From contig SHYQ01000006.1 of the NCBI GenBank assembly GCA_009692765.1, positions 1 to 36,141 of the forward strand: a stretch of 36,141 bases of DNA, written 5' to 3'. This stretch comes from Dehalococcoidia bacterium (GTDB lineage: Bacteria; Chloroflexota; Dehalococcoidia; UBA2979). A program made the position numbers and the translations under genes. How positions within the stretch are numbered: the first letter of the stretch is position 1; the number at the start of each line of letters is the position of its first letter. The notes below the pieces were generated by a model. That model was not told where the DNA came from. It did not search any database and saw only the letters and a program-made list of their open reading frames with translations. This document shows positions 9,790 through 18,514 of the stretch, in pieces.

Positions 9790-10130
9790 GGGAGCATCGA
9801 GGCGTATGTGGCGCACGGCCCATCCCCCTGCCCCCTTCCCTGCGCGGGAAGGGGGTTCTGTTGTGGTGGGGGCTGCGCCCCCACGGGCCCCGCTCCCCGC
9901 CGGGTAGCAAGCCGCGCCGCCGCGCGTTCCGCCGCTCGGGCCGCCGCGCGTGCCGCCGCTCGTTCCGCCGCGCGCGTCGCCGCGCATGCTGCGGCGAGGG
10001 TCACCGTGCTGGCAGCTCGCGAGTCCGGAGCCCCCTTCCCTTGAGGGAAGGGGGTTGGGGGATGGGTGATCCCAAAATGCAGAACCCCCTCCCGCGCAGG
10101 GAGGGGGCAGGGGGTGGGCCGCCCCCAGCA
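9790..10130. repeat. Intergenic composite hairpin repeat, block 2 (several copies)
   Basis: catccccctgcccccttccctgcgcgggaagggggttctg...gggggctgcgcccccac and two further A-module hairpins near 10031-10067 and 10084-10120. Confidence 0.75.
9919..9990. repeat. Six-unit 12-bp tandem repeat (consensus GCCGCnCGnnCC)
   Basis: gccgcgcgttcc gccgctcgggcc gccgcgcgtgcc gccgctcgttcc gccgcgcgcgtc gccgcgcatgct. Confidence 0.85.
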
Positions 10131-10190
10131 GGCGAAAGGCCGGTCGAGGTTCTGCCGCTCGTTCGCAGGCTGACTCCGGCCGGCGCACGG

Positions 10191-10748
10191 CTAGACCTCG
10201 AGGAGCTCGCGCTCCTTCTCCATGGCGAGCGCGTCGAGCTGGCCGACGTACGTGCCGGTCAGCCGCTCGACGTCGGCGAGGGCGCGGCGCTCGTCGTCCT
10301 CGGACACCTCGCCGGCCCGGACGGCCTTCTTCAGCTCGTCGTTGCCGTGACGGCGCGCGTTGCGCACGGAGACTCGGCCCTCCTCGGCCTTCGAGTGCAC
10401 CTGCTTTACGAGGTCGCGGCGGCGCTGCTCCGTGAGCGAGGGGATCGGCAGGCGGATCACGCGGCCATCGCTCTGTGGCATGATGCCGAGTTCGCTCGAC
10501 TGGATCGCGCGCATGATCGCGTCGGCCGAGGTGCGATCGAACGGTGTGATCGTGATCAGCTGCGCCTCGGGCGCCGCGAGGTTCGCCAGCTGGATCAGCT
10601 GCATCTTCGCGCCGTAGACCTCGACCGGTAGGTGCTCGACGAGCGACGTCGAGGCGCGGCCGGTGCGCACGGAGGCGAGGTCGCGACGCAGCGCGTCCAC
10701 CGCGTGCTCCATGCGCTCCTCGACTTCGAGGAGGATCTCTTCGGTCAC
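10191..10748 (-). CDS. frr: Ribosome recycling factor
   Basis: MTEEILLEVEERMEHAVDALRRDLASVRTGRASTSLVEHLPVEVYGAKMQLIQLANLAAPEAQLITITPFDR, typical RRF. Confidence 0.97.
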   Translation of the reverse strand: MTEEILLEVEERMEHAVDALRRDLASVRTGRASTSLVEHLPVEVYGAKMQLIQLANLAAPEAQLITITPFDRTSADAIMRAIQSSELGIMPQSDGRVIRLPIPSLTEQRRRDLVKQVHSKAEEGRVSVRNARRHGNDELKKAVRAGEVSEDDERRALADVERLTGTYVGQLDALAMEKERELLEV

Positions 10749-10808
10749 GGTCGGCCTCCCTCGCAGCGCATCCGCCCGGAGGCGGCAGCGGGTCGGTGTG
10801 GCGCGGCG

Positions 10809-11315
10809 CTACCCGCCGAGTTCAAAGCGCGCGAAGCGCGCGACGCGCACGTTCTCGCCGGTCTGCGCCACGGCCTCCGACACCAGGTCCTGGATCGTGC
10901 GGCCGCTGTCCTTGATGAAGGCCTGCGTCAGCAGCGCGTTCTCCTCAGAAGTGCCCACGTGCTCCGCGGGCACCGCATCCGGCGTCAGCGCGAGCGGGTT
11001 CATCGCCGCGACCTGCATCGCGATGTCGCGCGCGAGGTTGCGGAACGTCTCCGTGCGCGCGACGAAGTCCGTCTCGCACTGCACCTCGACGATCACGCCG
11101 ATGCGGCCGCCGCCGTGGATGTAGGACTCGACCATGCCCTGCTTCGTCTCGCGCCCGGAGCGCTTCGCCGCGTCGGCGATGCCGCGCTCGCGCAGGATGC
11201 CCTTCGCCTTGGCGAAGTCGCCGTCCGCCTCCTCGAGGGCGCGCTTGGCGTCCATGACGCCAGCGCTGGTCTCCTCGCGGAGCCGCTTCACGTCTGCGGC
11301 GGTGATCGTTGCCAT
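10809..11315 (-). CDS. tsf: Elongation factor Ts (short form, 168 aa)
   Basis: ITAADVKRLREETSAGVMDAKRALEEADGDFAKAKGILRERGIADAAKRSGRETKQGMVESYIHGGGRIGVIVEVQCETDFVART. Confidence 0.96.
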   Translation of the reverse strand: MATITAADVKRLREETSAGVMDAKRALEEADGDFAKAKGILRERGIADAAKRSGRETKQGMVESYIHGGGRIGVIVEVQCETDFVARTETFRNLARDIAMQVAAMNPLALTPDAVPAEHVGTSEENALLTQAFIKDSGRTIQDLVSEAVAQTGENVRVARFARFELGG

Positions 11316-11414
11316 GGCTTCCTCTTCGTCCCTCGTGCGCTTGGTGCGCGTCGCGAGCCCTCGAGGGCTGCGCGCGTTGGTCGTTGCCCTGCCGCGACGG
11401 CGTCGCCGGACCGG

Positions 11415-12209
11415 CTACGGCTGCTCGCCGGCCTCGTCGGCGGGTGCGGCGGCCGAGGGCGGCGCGTCCGGTGCGCCGGTCGCGCGGGCCTGGAACTGCT
11501 GCTCCACTTCACCGACGGCGATGCCCTCGACGACGGCGTCCGCGATGCGCCCGGTCATCAGCTGGATCGCGCGGATCGCGTCGTCGTTGGAGGGGACGGG
11601 GAACTGGATCAGGTCGGGGTCGGCGTTCGTGTCGCACATGGCGACGATCGGCACGCCGGCGCGGTTCGCCTCGCGGACCGCGTTCTCCTCCATCGACGGG
11701 TCGACGACGAAGATCAGGCCCGGCAGGCGGCTCATGTTGCGCAGCCCGCCGAGGGAGCGCTCGAGGCGCTCGTACTCCTTCATCAGCACCATGCGCTCGC
11801 GCTTGGTGAGCCCCTCGGCCTCCATCGCCTCGTCGCCGCGCAGCACGCGGGTCTCGAGCTGCTTGAAGTGCTCGATGCGCCGGGCGATCGTGATGAAGTT
11901 GGTGAGCGTGCCGCCCAGCCAGCGCGTGTTCACGAACGGCATGCCGCTGCGCTCGGCCTCCTGCTGGAGGATCCCGCGCGCCTGCTTCTTCGTGCCGACG
12001 AAGAGCACCTGGTCGCCGGCCGACACCACCTCGCGCACCTTCTCGAGCGCGGCGTCGAGGCGCGCGACGGTCTGGGCGAGGTCGAGGATGTGGATGCCGT
12101 TGCGCTCCGTGAAGATGAAGCGCTTCATGTGCGGATTCCAGCGCCGGGTCTGGTGTCCGAAGTGGACCCCCGCCTCGAGCATCTGGCGCATGGTGACCCC
12201 AGCGGCCAT
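11415..12209 (-). CDS. rpsB: 30S ribosomal protein S2
   Basis: MAAGVTMRQMLEAGVHFGHQTRRWNPHMKRFIFTERNGIHILDLAQT...; ATG at 12209. Confidence 0.97.
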   Translation of the reverse strand: MAAGVTMRQMLEAGVHFGHQTRRWNPHMKRFIFTERNGIHILDLAQTVARLDAALEKVREVVSAGDQVLFVGTKKQARGILQQEAERSGMPFVNTRWLGGTLTNFITIARRIEHFKQLETRVLRGDEAMEAEGLTKRERMVLMKEYERLERSLGGLRNMSRLPGLIFVVDPSMEENAVREANRAGVPIVAMCDTNADPDLIQFPVPSNDDAIRAIQLMTGRIADAVVEGIAVGEVEQQFQARATGAPDAPPSAAAPADEAGEQP

Positions 12210-12399
12210 GGTGTGACTCCTTCGTGTCTGCGCTGCCCGCACATAGATTTGCCCACGCTGGTGGCGCGAGCAGGGTGCCGACGGTTCGGTGGTGTTCCCC
12301 CGTAGGGGCTCGCTCAGTATGGCAGCCCCGCCGCTCCCGCGCACCCCTCGAGCGTGGGTGGTGCCCCGGGGGCCGCCTCGCGCGGCGGGTCGTCGCGGC

Positions 12400-12490
12400 C
12401 GCGCGATCCGCCGGGTGTGGGGGCGCAGCCCCCACGTCTCTGTTCTGTCTCCCCCTCCCGTCCTCGGGAGGGGGCCGGGGGGTGGGCTCT
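12400..12490. repeat. Intergenic composite hairpin repeat, block 3
   Basis: gtgtgggggcgcagcccccacgtctctgttctgtctccccctcccgtcctcgggagggggccggggggtggg. Confidence 0.75.
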
Positions 12491-12516
12491 CCTCGCCTCC
12501 CCGCCGCCCCGGGCGA

Positions 12517-12545
12517 TTGTGAAGTCTGGCGCGAGTTCGTACACT
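12517..12545 (+). promoter_or_regulatory. Candidate sigma70-like promoter (TTGTGA - 17 bp - TACACT)
   Basis: ttgtgaagtctggcgcgagttcgtacact, upstream of the FmdB-like gene. Confidence 0.4.
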
Positions 12546-12627
12546 ACCTGTCTCCCTCATCCGAGGATCAGGAGTGGCCACCGTCGGCCGACGCGTGCCG
12601 TCGAGCCCGCGCGCTGGGAGCGCACAC

Positions 12628-12927
12628 GTGCCGAGGTACGACTACCGCTGCGAGGCGGGCCACAAGTACGAGCGCCGGGAGCCCTTCGGCTCCCCAGCGG
12701 CCCAGCCCTGCCAGCGTTGCGGCAAGCCCGCCCAGCGCCTGCTGAACCTGCCGCCACTCCTGTTCAAGGGCGGCGGCTTCTACAAGACCTCCGGGAAGGC
12801 CGGCGCCGGCCCGCGTCCCGACCGCGAGCCCGACTCCGCCGCGCGCTCCAAGACCGCGCCGTCCTCCGAGGCGGCCGAGGCGCCCAACCCCTCGCAGGCG
12901 CACGCGAGCCCCTCCGTCGAGGAGTAG
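12628..12927 (+). CDS. FmdB-type zinc ribbon protein
   Basis: VPRYDYRCEAGHKYERREPFGSPAAQPCQRCGKPAQRLLNLP: CxxxH...CxxC zinc ribbon; GTG start at 12628. Confidence 0.85.
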   Translation: MPRYDYRCEAGHKYERREPFGSPAAQPCQRCGKPAQRLLNLPPLLFKGGGFYKTSGKAGAGPRPDREPDSAARSKTAPSSEAAEAPNPSQAHASPSVEE

Positions 12928-12972
12928 GCGCGCCGTGCCGCCTCGACGCTTCCCTCGGCCCGTGGGGTAGCG

Positions 12973-13452
12973 GTGCGCGCCGTCGTGCAGCGCGTGCTCC
13001 ACGCGCGCGTCACCGTGTCCGGAGATGGTGGCGACGACGTCGAGACCGGCGCGATCGAGGGCGGCCTGCTGGTCTACCTCGCGGTCGCGCCCGCGGACAC
13101 CGCCGTCGAGGCGGACTGGATGGCGCGCAAGGTCGCCGAGCTGCGGCTGTTCGTCGGCGATGGCGGCTTCCTCGACCGCTCCGTGCAGGAGGCGGGCGGC
13201 GCGGTGCTGCTCGTGTCGCAGTTCACGCTGTACGCCGACACCCGTCGAGGCCGCCGCCCCGACTTCACCGCCGCCGCCCCGCCCGACCTCGCCGCCCCGC
13301 TCGTCGAGGCGGTCGCGGCCGTGCTGCGCGCGCGCGGCCTGCGCGTCGCCGAGGGCCGCTTCGGCGCGCACATGCGCGTCGACAGCGCGAACGACGGCCC
13401 CGTCACGATCCTCCTCGACAGCGCCGACCGCGATCGGCCTCGACGGGGGTAG
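12973..13452 (+). CDS. dtd: D-aminoacyl-tRNA deacylase
   Basis: MRAVVQRVLHARVTV...GLLVYLAVAPADT...LLVSQFTLYADTRRGRRPDFTAAAPP...FGAHMRVDSANDGPVTILLDS. Confidence 0.96.
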   Translation: MRAVVQRVLHARVTVSGDGGDDVETGAIEGGLLVYLAVAPADTAVEADWMARKVAELRLFVGDGGFLDRSVQEAGGAVLLVSQFTLYADTRRGRRPDFTAAAPPDLAAPLVEAVAAVLRARGLRVAEGRFGAHMRVDSANDGPVTILLDSADRDRPRRG

Positions 13453-13479
13453 GGGCGCGCAGCCGAAGCGGACCCACAC

Positions 13480-13675
13480 CCCGGCGGAACGCGCGCGGCA
13501 GGCGCGCGTCCGGATCCGGTGTGCGCCTATTGCGCACGCCTCGGCCGGGAGCGCGAGGGGCGCAGCCCCCTCGCATTCTTTCCGAATGCTGAACCCCCTT
13601 CCCGCGCAGGGAAGGGGGCAGGGGGATGGGCCGTCCCGTCAGTCCTCGACGCCCGCGCGCCCGCTCCCGTCGAGG
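13480..13675. repeat. Intergenic composite hairpin repeat, block 4
   Basis: ccccggcggaacgcgcgcggcaggcgcgc; ggccgggagcgcgaggggcgcagccccctcgca; cccccttcccgcgcagggaagggggcagggggatggg; followed by the inverted octamer pair cctcgacg...cgtcgagg. Confidence 0.75.
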
Positions 13676-14230
13676 TCAGGCCAGCCGCGCGAAGCCGCGC
13701 GCGACGACATCCTGCACGCGGTCGGCGGTGACGCGCGCGTCCGCGTCGTGCGTCGTGTCGAGGTGCGCGCCGGGGAGCGCATGCGCCGCGACGGCGGCGG
13801 TGAACTCGCGATGCAGCACCTCCACGCGGTCGGGGATCGAGGTGTCGCGGCCCGCGTCCCGCCGCAGCGCGACCTCGAGGCTCGGGAGCAGCGTGACGAG
13901 GTGGCTCGCGGTGTCAGCGTCGGTGAGCGGTGCCAGCAGCTCGCGGTACAGCGCGGCGATGCGCGGCAGCGCGACGTCGGTGACCACGACGGCGTAGCGC
14001 ATCGTCACGCACTCGCGCGCGATCGCGCAGGCGTTGCGCACCGCCAGCTCGAGTTGCTCCTGCGCCTGGTGGTCGCCCGCCCACGGGTGGCGGTAGCCCG
14101 CCTTCACCCAGTGGCGCAGCGCGTCGACCTCCACGTGCACCATGCGGTCGAAGCGCTCGCACAGCGCCTCGGCGACGGCGCTCTTGCCCGCGCCCGACGG
14201 CCCCGAGATCACGATGATCTGCGTCGCCAC
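13676..14230 (-). CDS. P-loop kinase-like ATPase (AAA_33-type)
   Basis: MATQIIVISGPSGAGKSAVAEALCERF Walker A; 184 aa; starts 8 bp downstream of the nadC stop. Confidence 0.7.
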   Translation of the reverse strand: MATQIIVISGPSGAGKSAVAEALCERFDRMVHVEVDALRHWVKAGYRHPWAGDHQAQEQLELAVRNACAIARECVTMRYAVVVTDVALPRIAALYRELLAPLTDADTASHLVTLLPSLEVALRRDAGRDTSIPDRVEVLHREFTAAVAAHALPGAHLDTTHDADARVTADRVQDVVARGFARLA

Positions 14231-14238
14231 CTCGATGG

Positions 14239-15165
14239 CTACGCGGGGCGCACGTCGAGCGAGATGTCGAGGGCGGGCGCGGAGTGCGTCAGCGCGCCCA
14301 CCGAGATCAGGTCGACGCCGGTGCCCGCGACCGCGGCGATCGTGTCGATGCGGATGCCCCCCGAGGCCTCGAAGAGCACGTGCCGCGTCGCCGGCCGCGC
14401 GCGCAGCTCCGCGACGATCGCGCGCATCATGTCCGGCGGCATGTTGTCCAGCAGCACCGCGTCCGCGCCGCCCATCGCCGCCGCGCGCGCCATGTGCGGC
14501 GTGTCCGCCTCCACCTCGATGCGCACGAGGTGCGAGACGCGCGCGCGCACCTCCGCGATCAGGTCGGCGGGGGAGACGCCGCGGCGCGCCGCCGCCTCGA
14601 TGTGGTTGTCCTTGATCAGCACGCCGTCCTCCAGCGTGTTGCGGTGGTTGTAGCCGCCGCCGAGGCGCACCGCGTAACGCTCCAGGGCGCGCAGCCCGGG
14701 CGTCGTCTTGCGCGTGTCCACCACGCGCACCTCGCCGCCGCGCGCGGCCTCGTCGGCGTAGCGGCGTGCCATCGTCGCGGTGCCGGACATGCGCTGGAGC
14801 AGGTTCAGCGCGACGCGCTCACCGGACAGCATCGGCGCGAGCGGGCCGCTGATCTCGGCGGCGACGGTGCCCGACTCCACCCAGGCGCCCTCGGCGACGC
14901 GAGCGTCGAGCACGAGGTCGGGCGACATCTGCCGCATCACCTCGCGCACTACCTCGACGCCGCAGACGACGCCGGCCTCCTTGTAGAGCAGCGTCGCCTC
15001 GCCGGGCTGGTCGGGCGGGATCGAGGCCTGCGTGGTGATGTCGTAGGCGACTCGGTCCTCGGCGAGCGCCGCTACGACGATCGCCGCGATCACCTCATGG
15101 GCTGGATGGCCCGCGGGCAGCGCAGGACTCTGGGGACTTCGCTCGGAACCTCGAGGTGTCGTCAT
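14239..15165 (-). CDS. nadC: Nicotinate-nucleotide pyrophosphorylase (carboxylating)
   Basis: AALAEDRVAYDITTQASIP...LNLLQRMSGTATMARRY...VVDTRKTTPGLRALERYAVRLGGGYNHRNTLEDGVLIKDNH. Confidence 0.96.
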   Translation of the reverse strand: MTTPRGSERSPQSPALPAGHPAHEVIAAIVVAALAEDRVAYDITTQASIPPDQPGEATLLYKEAGVVCGVEVVREVMRQMSPDLVLDARVAEGAWVESGTVAAEISGPLAPMLSGERVALNLLQRMSGTATMARRYADEAARGGEVRVVDTRKTTPGLRALERYAVRLGGGYNHRNTLEDGVLIKDNHIEAAARRGVSPADLIAEVRARVSHLVRIEVEADTPHMARAAAMGGADAVLLDNMPPDMMRAIVAELRARPATRHVLFEASGGIRIDTIAAVAGTGVDLISVGALTHSAPALDISLDVRPA

Positions 15166-16802
15166 GCGGTGACCTCCCGCTGCCGTTCGTCGCGCAGCGT
15201 ATCGCGATTGAGGTCCCGCAGGGCCTCCACGCGGGCCTCCGGCTCGCGGAACACGAGGTGGCGGCGCCACGAGTCTCGCGGCTCGGGGAAGTCCGTGCGG
15301 TAGTGCGCGCCGCGCGACTCCTCGCGCCGCAGCGCGCCCTCGGCGGCGAGGCGCGCGCAGACGAGGATCGAGCGCAGCTCGTACCCCTCGCGGTCGAACG
15401 GCTCGGGCGGCATGCCTGCGTGCCACCGGGCGAGGCGTACCGCGGTGTCGCGCAGCCCGGTGCCGTTGCGGATGATGCCCACCTGCTTCCACATCAGCGC
15501 GCGCACCTCGTCTGTCGAGGGCACGGCGTGGTCGCCGAGGGCGGGGAGCAGCGTGATCGCGCCGGCGATGAGCGCCGGCGGCATCATGCTGTCAGGTGAC
15601 GCGCCTTCGCCCGCCTTGAACAGCCGCTCCACCATGCGCTTCGCGAACACCATCGTCTCGAGCAGCGAGTTGCTGGCGAGGCGGTTCGCGCCGTGGACGC
15701 CCGTGCAGGCGGTCTCGCCGACCGCGAAGAGCCCCGCGACCGTCGTCTCGCCCCACGTGTTCGTGCGCACCCCACCCATCGTGTAGTGCGCCGCGGGCGA
15801 GACAGGGATGCGGTCGCGCGCCATGTCGAGGCCGGCCTCCAGGCAGCGCGCGTAGATCTGCGGGAAGCGCGCGGCGAGCCACGACCCGTCGCGGTCCGTG
15901 ATGTCGAGGAGGACGTGGTCCGCGCCGGTGCGCGCCATCTCGGCATGCTCGGCGCGCGTCACGATGTCGCGCGGAGCCAGCTCGAGGCGCGCGTCGTAGC
16001 GCTCCATGAAGCGCACGCCGTCGGTCGCGTACAGGAGCGCGCCCTCGCCGCGCACGGCCTCGGAGATCAGGAACACCGGCTGCCCCGGCAGCACCAGCGC
16101 CGTCGGGTGGAACTGCGTGAACTCCATGTCCATGACCTCGGCGCCGGCGGCGTAGGCCAGCGCCACGCCGTCGCCGGTGGAGACGTCCGGGTTGGTCGTC
16201 GTGCGGTACATCTGTCCCGCGCCGCCCGTCGCGAGCACGACGTTGCCCGCGCCGAACGACCGGCGTTCGCCCGTCGTGGACGTGAACGCCTCGATGCCGG
16301 CGGCGCGCCCGTCCTCGACGACGATGCTGCTCGCGAGCGTGTGCTCGAGGATCGTCACCTCGCGCTGTGCGAGCGCGGAGAGCGACAGCTCGATCTCGAG
16401 GCCGGTACCGTCACCGCGCGCGTGCACGATGCGCGAGGCGGAGTGCGCGGCCTCGCGCCCCAGCGTGATCTCGCCGTCGACGGTGTCGAAGCGCACGCCG
16501 TAGCGCACGAGGTCGGCGATACGGTCGGCGGCCTCGTAGCAGAGGATGCGCGCCGCCGCCTCGTCGACGAGGCCCGCGCCGGCCTCGATGGTGTCGCGCA
16601 GGTGGTCGGCGGGCGAGTCCTCCGGGCCGAGCGCGGCGGCGATGCCGCCCTGCGCGTAGCGCGTGCTCGCCTCGTCGATCGAGCCCTTCGTGACGACGAG
16701 GACGCTCGCGCCGTGCTCGCGCGCCTGCAGCGCGGCGTAGAGCCCGGCGATGCCCGATCCGATGACGACGAGGTCGTAGCGGCCGTCCCGCGCGGTGGTC
16801 AT
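15162..16802 (-). CDS. nadB: L-aspartate oxidase
   Basis: RYDLVVIGSGIAGLYAALQA...STRYAQGGIAAAL...EFTQFHPTAL...MGGVRTNTWGETTVAGLFAVGETACTGVHGANRLASNSLLE. Confidence 0.96.
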   Translation of the reverse strand: MTTARDGRYDLVVIGSGIAGLYAALQAREHGASVLVVTKGSIDEASTRYAQGGIAAALGPEDSPADHLRDTIEAGAGLVDEAAARILCYEAADRIADLVRYGVRFDTVDGEITLGREAAHSASRIVHARGDGTGLEIELSLSALAQREVTILEHTLASSIVVEDGRAAGIEAFTSTTGERRSFGAGNVVLATGGAGQMYRTTTNPDVSTGDGVALAYAAGAEVMDMEFTQFHPTALVLPGQPVFLISEAVRGEGALLYATDGVRFMERYDARLELAPRDIVTRAEHAEMARTGADHVLLDITDRDGSWLAARFPQIYARCLEAGLDMARDRIPVSPAAHYTMGGVRTNTWGETTVAGLFAVGETACTGVHGANRLASNSLLETMVFAKRMVERLFKAGEGASPDSMMPPALIAGAITLLPALGDHAVPSTDEVRALMWKQVGIIRNGTGLRDTAVRLARWHAGMPPEPFDREGYELRSILVCARLAAEGALRREESRGAHYRTDFPEPRDSWRRHLVFREPEARVEALRDLNRDTLRDERQREVTA

Positions 16803-16829
16803 CGACGCGCCTTTCCGGCGGGAGCGAGG

Positions 16830-18044
16830 CTACTTGAGCGCGAGCATCCGCTCGAGGGCGATCTTCGCGTCGCGCTTGTGCTCAGCGGGCACCTCGATGC
16901 GGTTCACGACGTGGCCCTCGACGAGCGACTCCAGCACCCACGCGAGGTACGCGGGGTGCACGCGGTACATCGTGCTGCACGGGCAGACGACGGGGTCGAG
17001 GCAGAACACCGTCTTGTCCGGGTTCTCCTTCGCGAGCCGCGACACGAGGTTGATCTCCGTGCCGACGCCGATCACGGCGCCGGCCGACGCGTTGGCGACG
17101 TACTTCGCGATGAACGCCGTCGAGCCGTTGGCGTCCGCGGCGTCCACCACCTCGGCGCGGCACTCCGGGTGCACGACGATCTGTACGCCGGGGTGCTGGG
17201 CGCGCGCCTCCGCGATCTGCGTGAGCGAGAAGCGCTGGTGCACGGAGCAGTGGCCCTGCCAGAGGATCACGCGCGCGCCCTCGAGCGCCGCGGGCTGCGC
17301 GCCGCCGAGGTTGCCCGCCGGTACGCGCCAGTTCCACAGCACCATCTCCGCGTCGGGGATGCCCAGTGCGTGGCCGGTGTTGCGGCCGAGGTGCTGGTCC
17401 GGGAAGAAGAACACGCGCTTGCCCTGCGTGAACGCCCACTCGAGCACCTTGCCGGCGTTCGAGGAGGTGCAGACCACGCCGCCGTTCGCGCCGCAGAACG
17501 CCTTCAGCGCGGCCGCCGAGTTCATGTACGTCACGGGGATGATGTCGTTCGTGCCGCCGAACAGCTCGCCGAGCTCCCGCCAGGCCGAGCGCACGTCGCG
17601 CTCGTTCGCCATGTCCGCCATCGAGCAGCCGGCCTCGAGGTTCGGCAGGATCACCTGCTGGTGCGGCCCGGCGAGGATGTCCGCGGCCTCCGCCATGAAG
17701 TGCACGCCGCAGAACACGATGTACGGCGCGTCCTGGTGCGACGCCGCGTACTGCGCGAGCGCGAACGAGTCGCCGCGGTCGTCCGCGAAGCGAATGATGT
17801 CCTCGCGCTGGTAGTGGTGGCCGAGGATCACGACTCGCTCGCCGAGGGTCGCGCGGGCGGCGTGGATGCGGCGCGTGAGTTCCTCGACGGCCATCGCCTG
17901 GTAGTGCGCGGGGATGGTCGGCTGCCACGAGGAGAACGCGCGCTCCTCGACGAGCGGGATCGTCTCGATGCCCGCGTCGGTCTCGCACTGGAGTTGCGCG
18001 ATGGGGAAGTAGGGGTTGGGCTTGAGCGCCGGAGCGGTCGTCAT
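16830..18044 (-). CDS. nadA: Quinolinate synthase
   Basis: ATLGERVVILGHHYQREDIIRFADDRGDSFALAQYAA...VIPVTYMNSAAALKAFCGANGGVVCTSSNA...HPECRAEVVDAAD. Confidence 0.96.
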   Translation of the reverse strand: MTTAPALKPNPYFPIAQLQCETDAGIETIPLVEERAFSSWQPTIPAHYQAMAVEELTRRIHAARATLGERVVILGHHYQREDIIRFADDRGDSFALAQYAASHQDAPYIVFCGVHFMAEAADILAGPHQQVILPNLEAGCSMADMANERDVRSAWRELGELFGGTNDIIPVTYMNSAAALKAFCGANGGVVCTSSNAGKVLEWAFTQGKRVFFFPDQHLGRNTGHALGIPDAEMVLWNWRVPAGNLGGAQPAALEGARVILWQGHCSVHQRFSLTQIAEARAQHPGVQIVVHPECRAEVVDAADANGSTAFIAKYVANASAGAVIGVGTEINLVSRLAKENPDKTVFCLDPVVCPCSTMYRVHPAYLAWVLESLVEGHVVNRIEVPAEHKRDAKIALERMLALK

Positions 18045-18062
18045 CGGAGGCCCCCGCCGTCC

Positions 18063-18133
18063 TGCGTCTTCGGTACGCTAACCTTTGCGTCCTGAGTACG
18101 CTAAGTCTGATGCGTCGAGAGTACGCTTACTCC
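18063..18133. promoter_or_regulatory. Three-unit iteron-like direct repeat, candidate operator upstream of nadA
   Basis: tgcgtcttcGGTACGCTAAc / tgcgtcctgAGTACGCTAAg / tgcgtcgagAGTACGCTTAc, spaced 23 and 25 bp, 19 bp upstream of the nadA start. Confidence 0.65.
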
Positions 18134-18206
18134 TCGAAGGCGTCAATGCGGGAGAGCGCGGTGCCAGCCCGCTCGCTATCCTCTCTTCGCTCCGAAGGGC
18201 GCGCTC

Positions 18207-18488
18207 ATGACATTCCCCTGCCCCGTCTGCAACGAAGAGCTGCTCACCCCGCGCTTCACCGACGACGGCGTGATGATCTGCCCGCTCTGCGGCGAGGAGA
18301 TCGAGGCGCCCGAGGGGTGGGGCCGGCTCGACAACGTTGCGCCGGGGGCGACGGCGCCCAGCGCGAGCGGGCCCGCGGCCCCCTCCGACGTGGTGTCGCA
18401 GCTCGAGCGGGCCGCGGCGCTGCGCGACCGCGGCGCGCTGACGGCTGAGGAGTTCGCGGCGCTGAAGGCGAAGCTGCTCGCGGGCTGA
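18207..18488 (+). CDS. Zinc-ribbon plus SHOCT-like small protein
   Basis: CPVCNEELLTPRFTDDGVMICPLCGEE and C-terminal QLERAAALRDRGALTAEEFAALKAKLLAG (SHOCT pattern). Confidence 0.75.
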   Translation: MTFPCPVCNEELLTPRFTDDGVMICPLCGEEIEAPEGWGRLDNVAPGATAPSASGPAAPSDVVSQLERAAALRDRGALTAEEFAALKAKLLAG

Positions 18489-18514
18489 GTGGCGCGTCAG
18501 GCGCGCACGGGGGA

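Noticed and set aside
9700-10188. Arg/Ala/Pro-rich ORFs such as ...NPLPSREGGSG...
   Set aside because: Translations of the hairpin repeat family and the 12-bp tandem array, not proteins; the same peptides recur at every repeat block.
10809-11315. Short EF-Ts (168 aa) as an anomaly
   Set aside because: Short single-core EF-Ts proteins are known in several lineages; the ORF is intact with conserved N-terminal and core motifs.
10632-12305. 557-aa plus-strand ORF
   Set aside because: Antisense to tsf and rpsB.
15693-18095. 800-aa plus-strand ORF
   Set aside because: Antisense to nadB and nadA, which are clearly real; shadow-ORF composition.
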